A stretch of DNA of 64,000 bases from positions 385,935,461 to 385,999,460 of the forward strand of contig OY856187.1 in NCBI GenBank assembly GCA_963693315.1, in the 5' to 3' direction. Below, one piece after another: positions 33,146 to 45,019 of this stretch. How positions within the stretch are numbered: the first letter of the stretch is position 1; every line of letters begins with the position of its first letter. The notes beneath the pieces are model-generated. The model searched no databases, was not told the origin of the DNA, and was given only the letters and a program-made list of their open reading frames with translations. The translations under genes were made by a program, and so were the position numbers. This stretch comes from Diogma glabrata. Lineage: Eukaryota > Arthropoda > Insecta > Diptera > Cylindrotomidae.

Positions 33146-36100
33146 CTGCTACCAATAGATAGAGGGACCCTTAGTCGGTTATTTCCATTACACAGCGGAT
33201 TATCTTTTTTGAAGTTGGAGATCGACTGATGAAGTTTCAGTGTGATTTTTGTGTTTAGAATTTAATTAATTTTCTGTGTAGCGAAATCTTTTTTGTGGAT
33301 GTTACTTGTTGTGGAGGTGTGTATATAGATCCGGGACGTCAAGCAATCTACCAGAGGGGGATATAAGGATTCGAGGACACGTACGCGAAATAAATTGGTA
33401 TGAACAGTAAATTTTTATTTAAGCCATAGTGGATACGATAAGACCAACAATGGCGGTCTTTGAATTTTAAGTTTATATCCATATCTTGGTTTTTTTCGAA
33501 CGGCGATACGCCAACTGAATGAGCTATTAATTTCCCAATCTAAACCAAGCATGAATCCAACTAATAGTGTAATGGTCGAATTGTAATTTGCTATAACCGC
33601 GTATTTACTGTTTAGTACCGAACATAATCACTTTAAATATATGTTCTTGGACCTCGAATTACTTACCTGCCGATCGTTAGATCTTCAACCAATTTTTATA
33701 TTGAAAGATAACAGAAACCAATTAGTGATTTGATATTGGATAGTAATAGTCAATTCTATAAGGGAATACCAAAATCATTTTGTGACGTCATAATGACGAA
33801 GGAGAAATAATATCGGTTGATGTGGAGGAAATTATATTTTGTTTGAAGTTAAACTCTACATAAATAATTTGATAAAAAGTCGATTATACGGTAACCAGTC
33901 AATGAACGCTGATAAATAATCGGGGAAAATCCTAATTTAATCAGTAAAATTTTTGTGTTAATGGCGATTGTAAATATTGCAAGTTGATGTTCGAGTAAAA
34001 TTAACTCATATGTATCGGAGCTATAGTTTTGCTAAATAAGCTAGTGCATAATAATAACCTAGAAAAATTAGTCGTCCAGCTAAATAATTATAACAATTGA
34101 TTCAAGTATATATAATAAATAATGCAAATTGGTGCTTAAGTAAATTAAATCATATGTATCCGAACTATAGTTTTGTTATAACAATAATCTAGAAAAATTA
34201 GTCGTCCAGCTAAATAAATATAATAACTTATCAAAATAAATATAATATTTGATTGAATAAATTGTACAAACCTCGAACCTTGATTCTTCGTCTATATTAT
34301 TAATTACAATAGTGGAATAAAAAAAGCAAGAAAAATCGAACAGCTTGAAGCAAATTTTTGTTAATGCCCAAAGTTATCCAAGGTAATAACTTTAACCATC
34401 GAATTCTACTGTAACAGATCACCTTACAATCGCGGATGGTACACGCTCAGCAGTACGACGACCTTAACTTCAGGGATGTTAAGTCTCTTGTAAAATGGAT
34501 TGTTGCCGGCGGAGAATGATGGCGAACTAGGCGCGAACAGCTAACCAGGAAGCGTGGCGGGCCAACACTATGAGGTGAGTACCATTGCTCTGTTCTTTGT
34601 GTATGTAGATGGAGTATATGTGGGTGCGTGAGTGTCAGTACGCGTGCGTGAATGCATGAGGTGTGTATGGGTGATCTACTATAAACTAAACTAATGACTA
34701 AAATTTTTTTTTGGAAAGTATTGGTTAAATTTCTAATAATTACTAGGTAACGTGTAACCAGCTTTTAAGTGAATCCTTAATTCAGTTGTGATTATAACCG
34801 CTATGACCTACCCCTACTATTTCTCCGCGGTACAATAAACTGGATTTTTTATATTATATAGATGAGCAAATACTATTCAATTGTGTGATTATGATCAGGT
34901 TTTGGGATATGCCTTTATTAACTTAATTTATTTTATATAGAGACACCATCCTGAATGCTGGGAATCGGGACCAAATGGAATCTAAGTGCAAGTCAGGACA
35001 ATTTTTTTTGTGATTGTCTCATGCTCATCTTAAATATTATGTTATTACTGTCTAAATCGAAGCGTTTCTTTTTCTAACGATCTGTCTTAAAATTTTCATT
35101 AGTGGTAATGGAGTCGGGTTATGCTAGTTATAGAGTTACAGCTGAGCTGCGTATAAATGGAGCTTGACAGGTGCTCATGCAATTTATGACCCTTTTTGGG
35201 TTACGGTTGATGGTATTATTGGTCATAGGATAAATGGTGTTAACCGATTCTATGCGTAGGTTCATTGGTCCATGAAAACTTTTTTCTCTCATTTTATTTA
35301 TTCTCATATCACAGCAATGCAAATCGCAAAATTGTTCTCTTATGATGACACCGTCGTTCTAGCTTTTACCGATAATTTTGTTATAACGTACAATTCAGTT
35401 ATCTCATTAATAAGATGATGGACTAAAAAATTTAACGATGGTCAAAAACAATCCATGGTAAATAACAACATATTCATTATATTACAAAAAAATTATAAAT
35501 TGTATTCCAAGAAACTAATTCAGTTGACTGAATTCTTATGCATTTATTGCCACAATAATAATTATCGATTAACGAAAATTTTAACAAAATGAAATTATAA
35601 CCAAGATAATAATGCAATTTTATTGGTAGCTGAAACTGATTTAAATAATAAAATGGAAAGTAACAGCGTAGTAAATGAAGAAAATAAAGTAAGCAAAGGT
35701 GAAATACATGTTGGGGAACAATTCATCAAATTGAAGATACTCAACATGGCTATGTAGTTAAAACCATCAATTTAGCATTGAAATATAATATTAATATGTT
35801 CTTGTTACTTCATAAAGATGACGTAAATAATCTTAAAATACCTATTATTAATGAACGTGGAGAAAGACTTCATCGAGCTTATACATGAGTTCTAAATCAC
35901 CAAAAATAAGTAATATAAATTTCTCGAGCGTTGTTCAATGATATTGGGTTATTTCAGGTGAGTGAATGTGGGCATGGATGCGAATAGGGGTGATAGTGTG
36001 CATGTGTAGGAAGGTGCGAGCATGTATCAGGTGTGTGAGTATGAGAGCCAGTGAGTAAATGTGAGGGCTGGACGTGCTGATCGTAATTCTTTCGCCTAAG

Positions 36101-36278
36101 CGGTCGCCAGAGTCTCATTTTTTCACTTGTCTTTTTTCCATTTCCATATGAATTTTGTTTTTCGCGTACATTTCCGTATTTGTGCTGGAGCAGCAAAATT
36201 TCTCTCTCGTCCCCACGGACTAAAAGCTAGCTCGGAGCTATTAAAACAATTTCGCTAGGTACGCGGCCTTCTATGCCT

Positions 36279-36299
36279 ATTCGTTGATTTTCAACGAAT
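36279..36299 (+). repeat. Terminal hairpin of family H copy 3
   Basis: ATTCGTTGA (36279-36287) pairs with TCAACGAAT (36291-36299) across a TTT loop. Stem sequence differs from copies 1 and 2 but pairing is perfect. Confidence 0.8.
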
Positions 36300-36334
36300 C
36301 AGCGCTCCATTACAAAATATTATAAAAATTATAT

Positions 36335-37613
36335 ATGCACAATAAAAAAACTATGAGCGATTTCAGCATAAATCCACAAAAGCGCTTATTGCCATGTACA
36401 TTAAATGAAGCTTATGTGGAGTTTAAAAATAAGTTTCCTGATGTGAAAATAGGATTTACTAGATTCACGTTCCTTCGACCACAAAAACGTATAAAATTAT
36501 CCCAAGGAGTTCATAATGTGTGCGGGTGTACTATACATCAAAATATAAAACTAATGATTCAACACTCTAAGATGTCTTGGATTACTGATGCTGCTTTCCA
36601 GAACTATAAAACATTAATTGATTTTGTTTCATGTGGTGAATTAACAGTCGTACTTTGAAGTGCAATTAATGTTCAAAAAAACTTCAACAACTAGAAGAAA
36701 GATTACTAAATGATTTGGACGTTAAGGGAATCCTTCAAGTGAAATATCAACAATGGATTACCTCTGATCGATGCAATTTGGATACTTTAATAGAAACTGT
36801 AGAAGAATTTATGAAAAAATTAGTTTACCGTTTACAAATTTTGACACCATATAACTTTATAGCAAAACAGCAATCTACATTCATTGAGGAAAAAAATTAG
36901 AACCAGGGGAGTGCTTTGTTCAAGGGGATTTTTCTGAAAACTACGCTTTCATAATTCAGGATTCGGTTCAAGGTTATCATTATAATAATTCACAAGCTAC
37001 TATTCATCCATTTGTCATTTATTTTAAAAGTGCTGCAAGTGAATATATACAGCACCGAAGTTTTATACTCATTTCGGATATAAACGATCACAACAGTACT
37101 ACAGTCCATCTTTTCATTACAAAACTTATTGAATTCATCAAAACGCATATAAATTCTAATATTACGAAAATAATTTATAACACTGACAGTGCACCTTCTC
37201 AATACAAAAATACACATAGCCTAAATAACTTATGCCACCACAAAACAGACTTTAAGGTTGATGCAGAATGGCATTTTCATGCTACCAGCTATGGCAAGGG
37301 ACCTAGCGATGGGATTGTTGGTACAGTGAAGCGTTCTTCACACCGTTATAGTATGGGGAGCAAAGATATTGTTGATACACCAAAAAAACTTTTCGAATGG
37401 GCTTTAAAATGGGAATCTACCATGAACTTTGGATACGCCGATAAAAATGAATATCAATTAACAAAAGAAAAATTACAAAATCGATATAAAAATGCGATTA
37501 CTATAAGTGAAACTAAAAAACTTCATTCTTTTGTACCATTAAATACTAAGACAATAATTGCGAAAATGTTTTCCAACTCAAACGAAATTTTTGAATGTAA
37601 AATAAGTGAATAA
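36335..37613 (+). pseudogene. DDD/E-type transposase of the long-TIR transposon, frameshifted
   Basis: Three consecutive frames carry one protein. The first (36335-36658) has the block VKIGFTRFTFLRPQKRIKLS and the cysteine-rich VHNVCGCTIHQNIKLM. The second (to 36900) has QVKYQQWITSDRCNLDTL. The third (36897-37613) has FVQGDFSENYAFIIQD near 36915, IYNTDSAPSQYKN near 37170-37212, and HATSYGKGPSDGIVGTVKR near 37280-37335. Their aspartates are candidate catalytic residues. The shift at 36890 lies in an A-run. I know this protein type as a widespread, poorly named family of invertebrates; superfamily assignment is open. It would cut the long inverted repeats around it. Confidence 0.65.
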
Positions 37614-37889
37614 TTTTTAATAACTATATTTATTTTCTTTAACCTACATATATAATTTGTATGATAATTATAAAGTTTATTCAATAATAAAATATTTGTA
37701 ATTTAATGTTAAAATACAATCTTTTACTTTATGACCATAATAACATAATACGAACATAATACTTCTGCAGTCAAAAGTTCCTAAATAGATTTAGTTATTT
37801 ATACGGTTTTTTTGTTTGCAGTCGAGACTGTCAAATTATTTTTTATAAGAGTAACAAGTGATTACTAAAAGTGATAAAAAAACATTTCA

Positions 37890-38085
37890 TTTTTTATGCC
37901 ATCTAATACAAAGAAAATAATTGCAGAAGTGTTTTCCTTTTCAAAAGAAACTTCTGTTTGTAAAATAAGTAAATCATTTTTAACAATTATATTTCTTTTA
38001 TTTATTGTGCTACATATATAATTTTTATAATATTTTAAAACGTTCATTTAATAATAAAATATATTGATATTTAACATAAAAATAT
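37890..38085 (+). repeat. Duplicated transposase tail and inner arm sequence
   Basis: The last codons of the transposase plus its 3' flank (37545-37730) recur here in diverged form: KIIAEVFSFSKETSVCKISK against KMFSNSNEIFECKISE. The copy joins directly to the right arm. Confidence 0.6.
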
Positions 38086-38589
38086 AATCTCTTAGCTTAT
38101 AACGCCATTTTTATAATTTTCCTTCGGAACAAAAAATCTGATTCCCGACAGTCATATCCACAACGAATTTTATCTTTAAAACAACAAATATTGCTAGTCC
38201 TAAACTTTCACAAGTAGTTAGATATAAAATAAGCTTCAATTTAGTTTTAAAAAAAAGTATAGTGCCATCTTTTGTTCAATTACACCGTTTTTTTCTTGTA
38301 TTACACCGTTACAAATTATTTCAAAAAAATTAACAGTGTACATTTTAAAAAAGTTTGTTCTAATACCTATTCAGCAACATATCATTTATGAAAATCGATT
38401 GAGTAGTTTTTTTCCAATCGCTCGTCAAAATGCACTCACATTACAAAATAACAAAAAATTGAGGGGCACCCTGTGAAGACCCTTAAAAATTCTAAGAGAA
38501 CTTGTATATTTTATTTATGAAAGACTATCTATAAACAAAAAATAATCGATATTTAAAGTGGTCAAGTCAAATTGCGAAATTGCTCATTT

Positions 38590-39260
38590 GAATTTTATTT
38601 GCACTTCATTTGCATTTTTTTTGTTTTTTTTTTCATATAAAGTACAATTAAAATGAAAAGCAAATAAAATTTTGTTTGCACCTTATTTGCATTTTATTTG
38701 CATTATATTTGCACTGTATTTGCAATTAATTTGGAATAAAATGCAGTTAAAATGCAAATAAAATGCAAATGAAATATAAATAAAGTGCAAATAAAAGTCT
38801 AATAAAGTACCAATAAAATGCAAAAACTATGCAAATATAATGCAAATAAAGTAAAATCAAATTTGCATTTTACTTGCACTTTGTTTGCATTATATGTGCA
38901 CTTTACTTATATTTCATTTGCATTAAATTTGCATTTTAACTGCATTTTATTCCAAATACAGTGCAAATATAATGCGAATAAAATGCAAACAAAATTCAAA
39001 TTAAATGCAAATTAAATACAAATTAAATGCAAATAAATGGCAAATAAAATGCTAATCGAATACAAATAAGGTGAAAACAAAGGACAAATAAATTTGTATT
39101 TTTTCGCTTTTTATTGGCATTTAATTTGTATTTTATTTGAATATCATTGCAAATAAAGTGAAAGTAAAATGCAAATAAAGTGCAAATAAAATGCAGATAA
39201 AGTACAAACAAAATCCAAAATGCATAAATCTGTCTTTTTTTGGCATTTTATTTGCTTTTT
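38590..39260. repeat. ATTTGCAT/TGCAAATAAA short-repeat array, right part
   Basis: Repeats such as ATTTGCATTTTA and TGCAAATAAAATGCAAATG recur in both orientations, so long parts can fold on themselves. It starts within a few bases of the transposon end at 38586. The frames translated at 38818-39211 are repeat by-products. Confidence 0.75.
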
Positions 39261-42200
39261 ATGGTTTAATTTTTTTGATTTTTGCGTGGTGGGGAGGTCA
39301 GCTGAGCAGCGGTTTTATTAAATATTGATTAGTAATTTAGCCAAAAATTAGTAAATTGATTAGTAGTCAATGTTTGGAGTGTGGCTTTTGATTAATACTA
39401 ACATATATTAAGATCTAATTAATCCTAATGGGAGAAATAAAACACGTTGTTGTCTTCATACAAAGGTGGTATATTGGCTGTAAATCACCTAATTCGATAT
39501 CGAAATATCAACAACATTATTACTACGAGCGGTCAACAACAGAACAGATAACAACATGGTCACTATCAACATATTTATCAAAATTATTAAACCATCCCCT
39601 ATTTTTGATATTCAACATTGACCTAATATTTTTGGTGCAATAATACTTGATTAAAATATGTGCTTAAACAATCATCTGTTTAAAGTCAAGAATTGTTTAT
39701 TTTTCTTTATATTATATAGAGGAAGGTATTCAGATGGCATCAAGAATAGAGGTAAGCTAATTTCTTTTAATTAAAGTTTGGTAATCAATAAGTGAATAAA
39801 AGGGTGAATATAACCTTGGTTCTTCTCGTCTTTAGAATTGACAGAGCCTACCTTCCATTCAACCATTGTTTCGGTTCACCTAGTAATTATCGCGTTCGTT
39901 CAGAATTTGTAAAGGGGGAGGATATGGTTTATCGAATCCACTTACTGAAGCTAAACCAAATAAACTATAGACACAGGTATCCTCTTGACTTCTATATTGC
40001 TAATAGAAATACCGATCAATAACCAGCTGATCGTTACATAGTACGAGAAATAAACAGGATGAGAATAAAATTTTCTGAGCCAATGGAAAGGGCACTTGGG
40101 CAATGGGCAATGAGCACCTACATTTTCAGCATTAATTCATAAAATCACTCACTTAAAAACAGAAAACTGAGATATTTTTAATTAACTACGCAGACGTTAA
40201 TGTCTGAAGAAGCTTAACATGCATGGTGATATTAGTAAGGTTATAGCATCTAAAAAACTTATGGCTACATATGAATATAATCCAGAACACAACAGTTTTA
40301 CCAGAAACGTCAACAATCTTAGCAGGGTCAGTTAATGAGAGAATTTTTGTTATATGTTCAACCTACCTAAAGGTAGTAGTTCAACTCCTTGAGTGGGATG
40401 AGTTTCGACACGAGTTCTTGCATGCAGGGACCACTACGAAATAAATACAATTTTTTTCGAAGAAAATGGTCACTGTCAAAATCTTGTTTTCTGTTTATTG
40501 GTTGTGTAGTTTGGAGAGCAATCGTATTCATAATATACCTCTAAAATCATCAGAAGCGCTCATGTCGTACAAATTCTAAATTTCTAAGTTTTGTATTGGT
40601 TTCTGGATCTGGTATTATTTTTGTCACTCTTTTTTATTGATCCATTTTTTGGTGTATTATGGTAAATTTGCATTTTTCCAAACATACTAAGCTAAATACC
40701 AACGAGGATTTAAAAACAACTTTTGTACGTTTATTGTTTTTAGCAAGTAAGCGTCTGATTTATTCTGTACACTGTGGTTGGTTATATTTATAAAACCGTA
40801 GATAATCGAAATATTTTACATGCGGCTATTAATTTGTAACACCTAATATATGAAATATCGTTCGCGACACCTATCACACAATCACAATTTATTCAATTCA
40901 ACCGTTGTAATTTTTCTGCTGGCGAATGTAAAGAGCATATGAAAATCAAAAACGAAGACGAATTTACATATTAATAGACGATCATAACACGCTTTATTAT
41001 TAAAATTAAGCTTTTCATTGTATTAACAAAAATACAAGACATGAAATTGCAATCAAACTCAGTTTTCTTTATACAATATTTCAATAACTAAAATCACTCA
41101 TCAACATGTGATATATTTTTCAAGAAAAAAAGGTCGACAAAACTGAAACCTAAATAAATACACGCAAAATTATGACGTCGATTATTCTCAGAACTGTTGT
41201 TTTCTTTGTAAAAAAATTGTCCTCGAATAATCGAGGAATTAAGCAAAATTATATATTTTATGATAGAAATTCACCTTCTTCATTCACTGACACAACACCT
41301 GCTAATAGAAATCTCATCAATAAACCCAAAACATTACTATTCTTGGTGTTATAATTCATGTAAAACGGATAAGTTAAAACTACTTCTAAGCCCATCTCGA
41401 AACATGTGAACTTTTATATTGAAAATAACACAGGAAATTACATATTGATAAATTTATTTTGGAATAGTTAAATTTGTTAGATATTCAAGAAGGTTGAATT
41501 AAGAGCTAGAGGAAATGGTCTGAAAAAAAATTAACAGAGAGTCAAACAAATGAGTGACTTACGCAAAGGGAGTTTAAGTGAGAGGATTTACAAGAAAAAA
41601 ACTGACAGAACTCCTAATAATTTTGATAAACTAAGTGGAGATAGAAAAAGCTATAGATAGTAAAACGATTATAAAACACACAAAAATATGCATCATAATT
41701 TGTAACAAGCAATAATCAATCGAGCAAACTAGCTTTTTATTACTTTAATTTTAAAACAATAATTTGTTGAGTTTTTTTGTGCACATCATTATTTGTCATT
41801 TCAACAAAACTTAATTAAAACTTTCATAACAAAACAAAATATAAGATGTGTAAAAAATTTAATATTGAACATACAGGACGAACTTTCAAATATGAAATAG
41901 AGAAACAGTCATTTGATGGAGATAAATATTTACTTATAAGCTCCAATAGTAATCTAGAAAGATTTTAATGTTGGATTAGAGTATTGTAAATTATTGTAAA
42001 TTATTTTAAAAAATGTAAAAAAAAAACAAATTTTCCTCGACTATGTGACACACTGTCTTTCTTAACGATTGAAGCCTCGATATAGAGTCATATCGATTAT
42101 TGTTTTTTAAGCAAGCAATAACGTACCATCATCAAGACATATTAGAATATTATGTTCGAAACCATTGACTGAATACTGAAAATTATAAATAAAAAAAAAC

Positions 42201-42955
42201 TGATCTTTTCTTTCAGAAGAACCACCAAAAACTTTAAACTGTATCATGTTTGGTTTTAAATTGTGACACGATTCACGTTTCCGAAAAAAAATAATCCCAA
42301 TTTTTTCTATAACGAAAAATCAAATCTGGATCAAACCCATTATTCTTATGCACCACAACGAAAAATAACGGCACGAGTAACGTATAAACATTTAACGAAA
42401 AATCATAATTTTCTCGTTTTTATTACTTTCGACATAATTGAAAATTTAGTGAAATTTTATTTCTGTTTTAGCGCATGTAACATGTGTTACGACACACATA
42501 TATATATATTTTTTTAAAGTCAGCATTCATGGGAAGTATGAGCTAAAATGAAAAATAAATTTTAAACGAGTATAAACCACAAAAATCTGTTTCTGCTTAG
42601 AAATTTTATATCATATATATATTTGTTATTTTTTGGTAGGATAAAATTTTCTAAGTTTGTGGTTGAAATGCAATTTTTTTTTTCAGATTTTGCAGCTTAT
42701 TTGAATCAATAAAGAAAAAATGTAATAAATGTGCCTTCAAATGTTTTCACAAATTGTCTTAATTAGAAAAACAAATTTTTACAAACGTTATGCGCTGGAA
42801 GAACGAAAACATGTATAGAGAATCACTATAGTTTTTAGTTCAATAAAAATGGATGTTAGCTTACGTTACGCAAATAAACCTCACAATACTTTATATTAGT
42901 TGTTTTCCACATTTATTTCAGATTAATGTTTAAGTCTTAAGCTTCAATTAGACTA
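39261..42955. other. AT-rich gene-free stretch
   Basis: Several short frames exist (39428, 39792, 41172, 42263), but none has a recognisable motif or unusual composition. A decayed element may be present near 39.8-40.4 kb, but I cannot support it. Confidence 0.45.
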
Positions 42956-43019
42956 TTGCAGAACTCTGCAATATTTCTGCAATGGTAGTGTGTAAAATAT
43001 TCATTGCAGAAAAATTTGG

Positions 43020-43080
43020 AAATGAACTTATTGCAAAACATTGCAATGACTCATTGCAATGTTTTGCAATGAGTTCATTT
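43020..43080. repeat. Near-perfect 30-bp palindrome
   Basis: Arms 43020-43049 and 43051-43080 are complementary with one mismatch around a single central base. Core sequence is CATTGCAATGA / TCATTGCAATG. Further TTGCA-containing words lie just upstream (42950-43015). Confidence 0.85.
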
Positions 43081-43369
43081 CACAATCAAAATACAAAAAA
43101 ATCAATACAAAATACAAATACAATTCACCGCTGGGAGTAGAGTCTGCACAATTTTTGTCACTGAAGATTCCCTTGCCGTTAGTGTAGTAGATAAAAAATG
43201 AACCGGAGTACTGACACAACTCAACGCAGCGAAGTAAACTAGAAAATTTATTCATACAATTAAGATGCAGCAACATTACTATAAGGATAAGCTTTAGATA
43301 CGCAGGTAAAGGCAATTTAGGTGACATATTGCAAAGAAATCTATCTCCAGAGCAAGTTTATTGTAAATG

Positions 43370-44480
43370 AGGACACACTTGTTGATATAGCATTGGTGAG
43401 CCAGTTGGTGCAAGGTTGACTTCTCAAGGATGGTATTCACTTCAAACCTAGGTTTTTTTGGTAGAGTTCAACGACAAACCTGCAGTCGACTAGCTTGTGG
43501 CAGTACTAAAAGTGGAAATATATACGAACTTGCACCAAAAATACTCGTAACATAAATAGAGTAAGCAGAAAACCTGCGAATGGCAGAAATGAATGCTCAT
43601 CCCGCCATAACAGGTTCAGCACTCAGCAGTAGTGACGGAAACATTAACTAAGAAATATCAGGGCTCACATTGAGATTAAAAGCCTGGCTTGATAAACTTA
43701 GTTGAATGACCTTTAAAATAGGAAGCCTACAGTATAATGGGATAATAATGCAAAAACTAACTTTTTTTTGTGTTTCACAGATCATGATTAGACTTGGAGA
43801 CATGTTTCGCAAAACATTGGGGACATCGATCCATTTTGGAGTAAACGGGATGCAAACTACGCACACGAAGGACTAGAGATTGGTTAAATTGTGTTATAAA
43901 AAGCAGTAACCACACCATCCAGACCATCGAGTTCAAAGAATAATAGAGACTTTCCAGAAAAACTTTCTCTGTAATGAGTTTCAAAAAGATGAAATAATTA
44001 GGCACTTCAACTTTAAGAGGTTCAATACACATCGAAGTTGAGAACAATGTAGCGTGAATCATTGAGTTCATCACGGAGAAATAATTTATAGGAAACTTGG
44101 TCATACGCATATCGCAGGTAAAAAAGATGCTTATAATGTAGCAAAGAAGAGTGTAACAACCTTTTTGTTAATGTATCTGAATACTAAGAAAACTCAGTTG
44201 ATACTAAGAAGTACTACATTGGTGGACATGGCCTGAATAAACCGAGCCCTTTCCATGTCTTACAGCTACTAAAGGAATAGTAAGGGTAGAGAGGCAAAAA
44301 AATCTAAACCCTTTTTTGGCGTTTTTATAAACTTGACCAGTTTCAGCGAAAGTTTAATAACAGGAAATTGATACCATTACATTATCCTTCGAGCCGGACA
44401 AAATTAGATAATAGAAGCAACAGTTATTACCTTAAAAAGCAGCATCAAGAACAAGAATTTGAAGAAATTACTGTCTTAAG
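43370..44480 (+). pseudogene. LOA-type LINE remnant, strongly decayed
   Basis: Readable islands follow the order of the 11.2-15.5 kb copy. An ORF1-like block is near 43380-43560 (ALVSQLVQG, DGIHFKPRF). The start of ORF2 is near 43580 (MAEMNAHPAITGSALSSS). The RNase H end is near 44095-44160 (LGHTHIAGKKDAYNVAKK). Almost everything between is missing or unreadable. Confidence 0.5.
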
Positions 44481-45019
44481 CAAATTTTTATTAAAGGCAT
44501 TTACCGATTACGCTACTCAATTGGTTGCTGAAGTTGGATAAAGTATTTTTTAGGGTTCCATTTTTTATACGGAACACTATTGGTGAGAATAAAACGAATT
44601 TTTCACATTATATCGATTATCTCGTAAACTATAAATGCTATGAACTTGAAACTGGAGTTGCGTATAAAACTAATCCCTCTACATGAAATGACGGATACAA
44701 ATAAAACTAAAGTGGTTTTCGATGGGTTTACAGGAGTACGATGTGAGACCTTTGAAAAAATACATTTTTTTATAGATTTAAGTAGGGTATCATATGAAAA
44801 GGATTTCATTTCAGTATTCCTTAAAAAATTATTTAAGATTTACACTTCACCATTTATTTGTATTATTCAAAATTATGACGTTTTTCTCGTGTTTTCTTAC
44901 CTCGATTAGCTCCCAACCGAACTGATCGAAAATTTCAAATGTATTTGGAATGATAGAAAAATTAGTAAGTTTTTAATAAAAAATATATAAAAGTGTCATA
45001 TACTCATAATTAGATTTAT

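Larger units (their letters stand above)
32242..36314 (+). mobile_element. Family H element, copy 3 (complete, 4,073 bp)
   Basis: It starts TGTTACAAAG and ends GCGCTCCATTACA. The flanks are the direct repeat AAAT (32238-32241 and 36315-36318). The borders are confirmed because the other arm of the host transposon shows the uninterrupted target. It contains a TATA box (33138), ATGAG/GTGAGT (34570-34580), a GT-rich tract (34580-34680), an internal part with short broken frames (35640-35900), a second donor-like TTTCAG/GTGAGT (near 35956), a second GT tract, and the terminal hairpin. A block CTAGAAAAATTAGTCGTCC is repeated at about 34060 and 34190. Confidence 0.75.
31692..38586 (+). mobile_element. 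DNA transposon with about 545-bp inverted repeats, split by family H copy 3
   Basis: The left arm (31692 to about 32237) and right arm (about 38042-38586) are inverted copies. They begin TGAGCAATTTCACACAAG and end GAAATTGCTCA, and share for example GAGGGGCACCCTGTGAAGA and GATTCCCGACAGTCATATC. Left-arm sequence resumes at 36315 after copy 3, so the original element was about 2.8 kb. A decayed DDD/E-type transposase lies at 36335-37613. A miniature derivative is at 50963-51806. Long arms suggest a Sola-like or similar superfamily, but I cannot confirm this. Confidence 0.75.

Noticed and set aside
33226..33245. CTGATGA string suggesting a hammerhead ribozyme
   Set aside because: The GAAA core and flanking stems are missing.
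38818..39211. Short frames within the ATTTGCAT array
   Set aside because: Low-complexity translations of the repeat.
42263..42517. 84-codon frame in AT-rich sequence
   Set aside because: No motif, no context and AT-driven composition.
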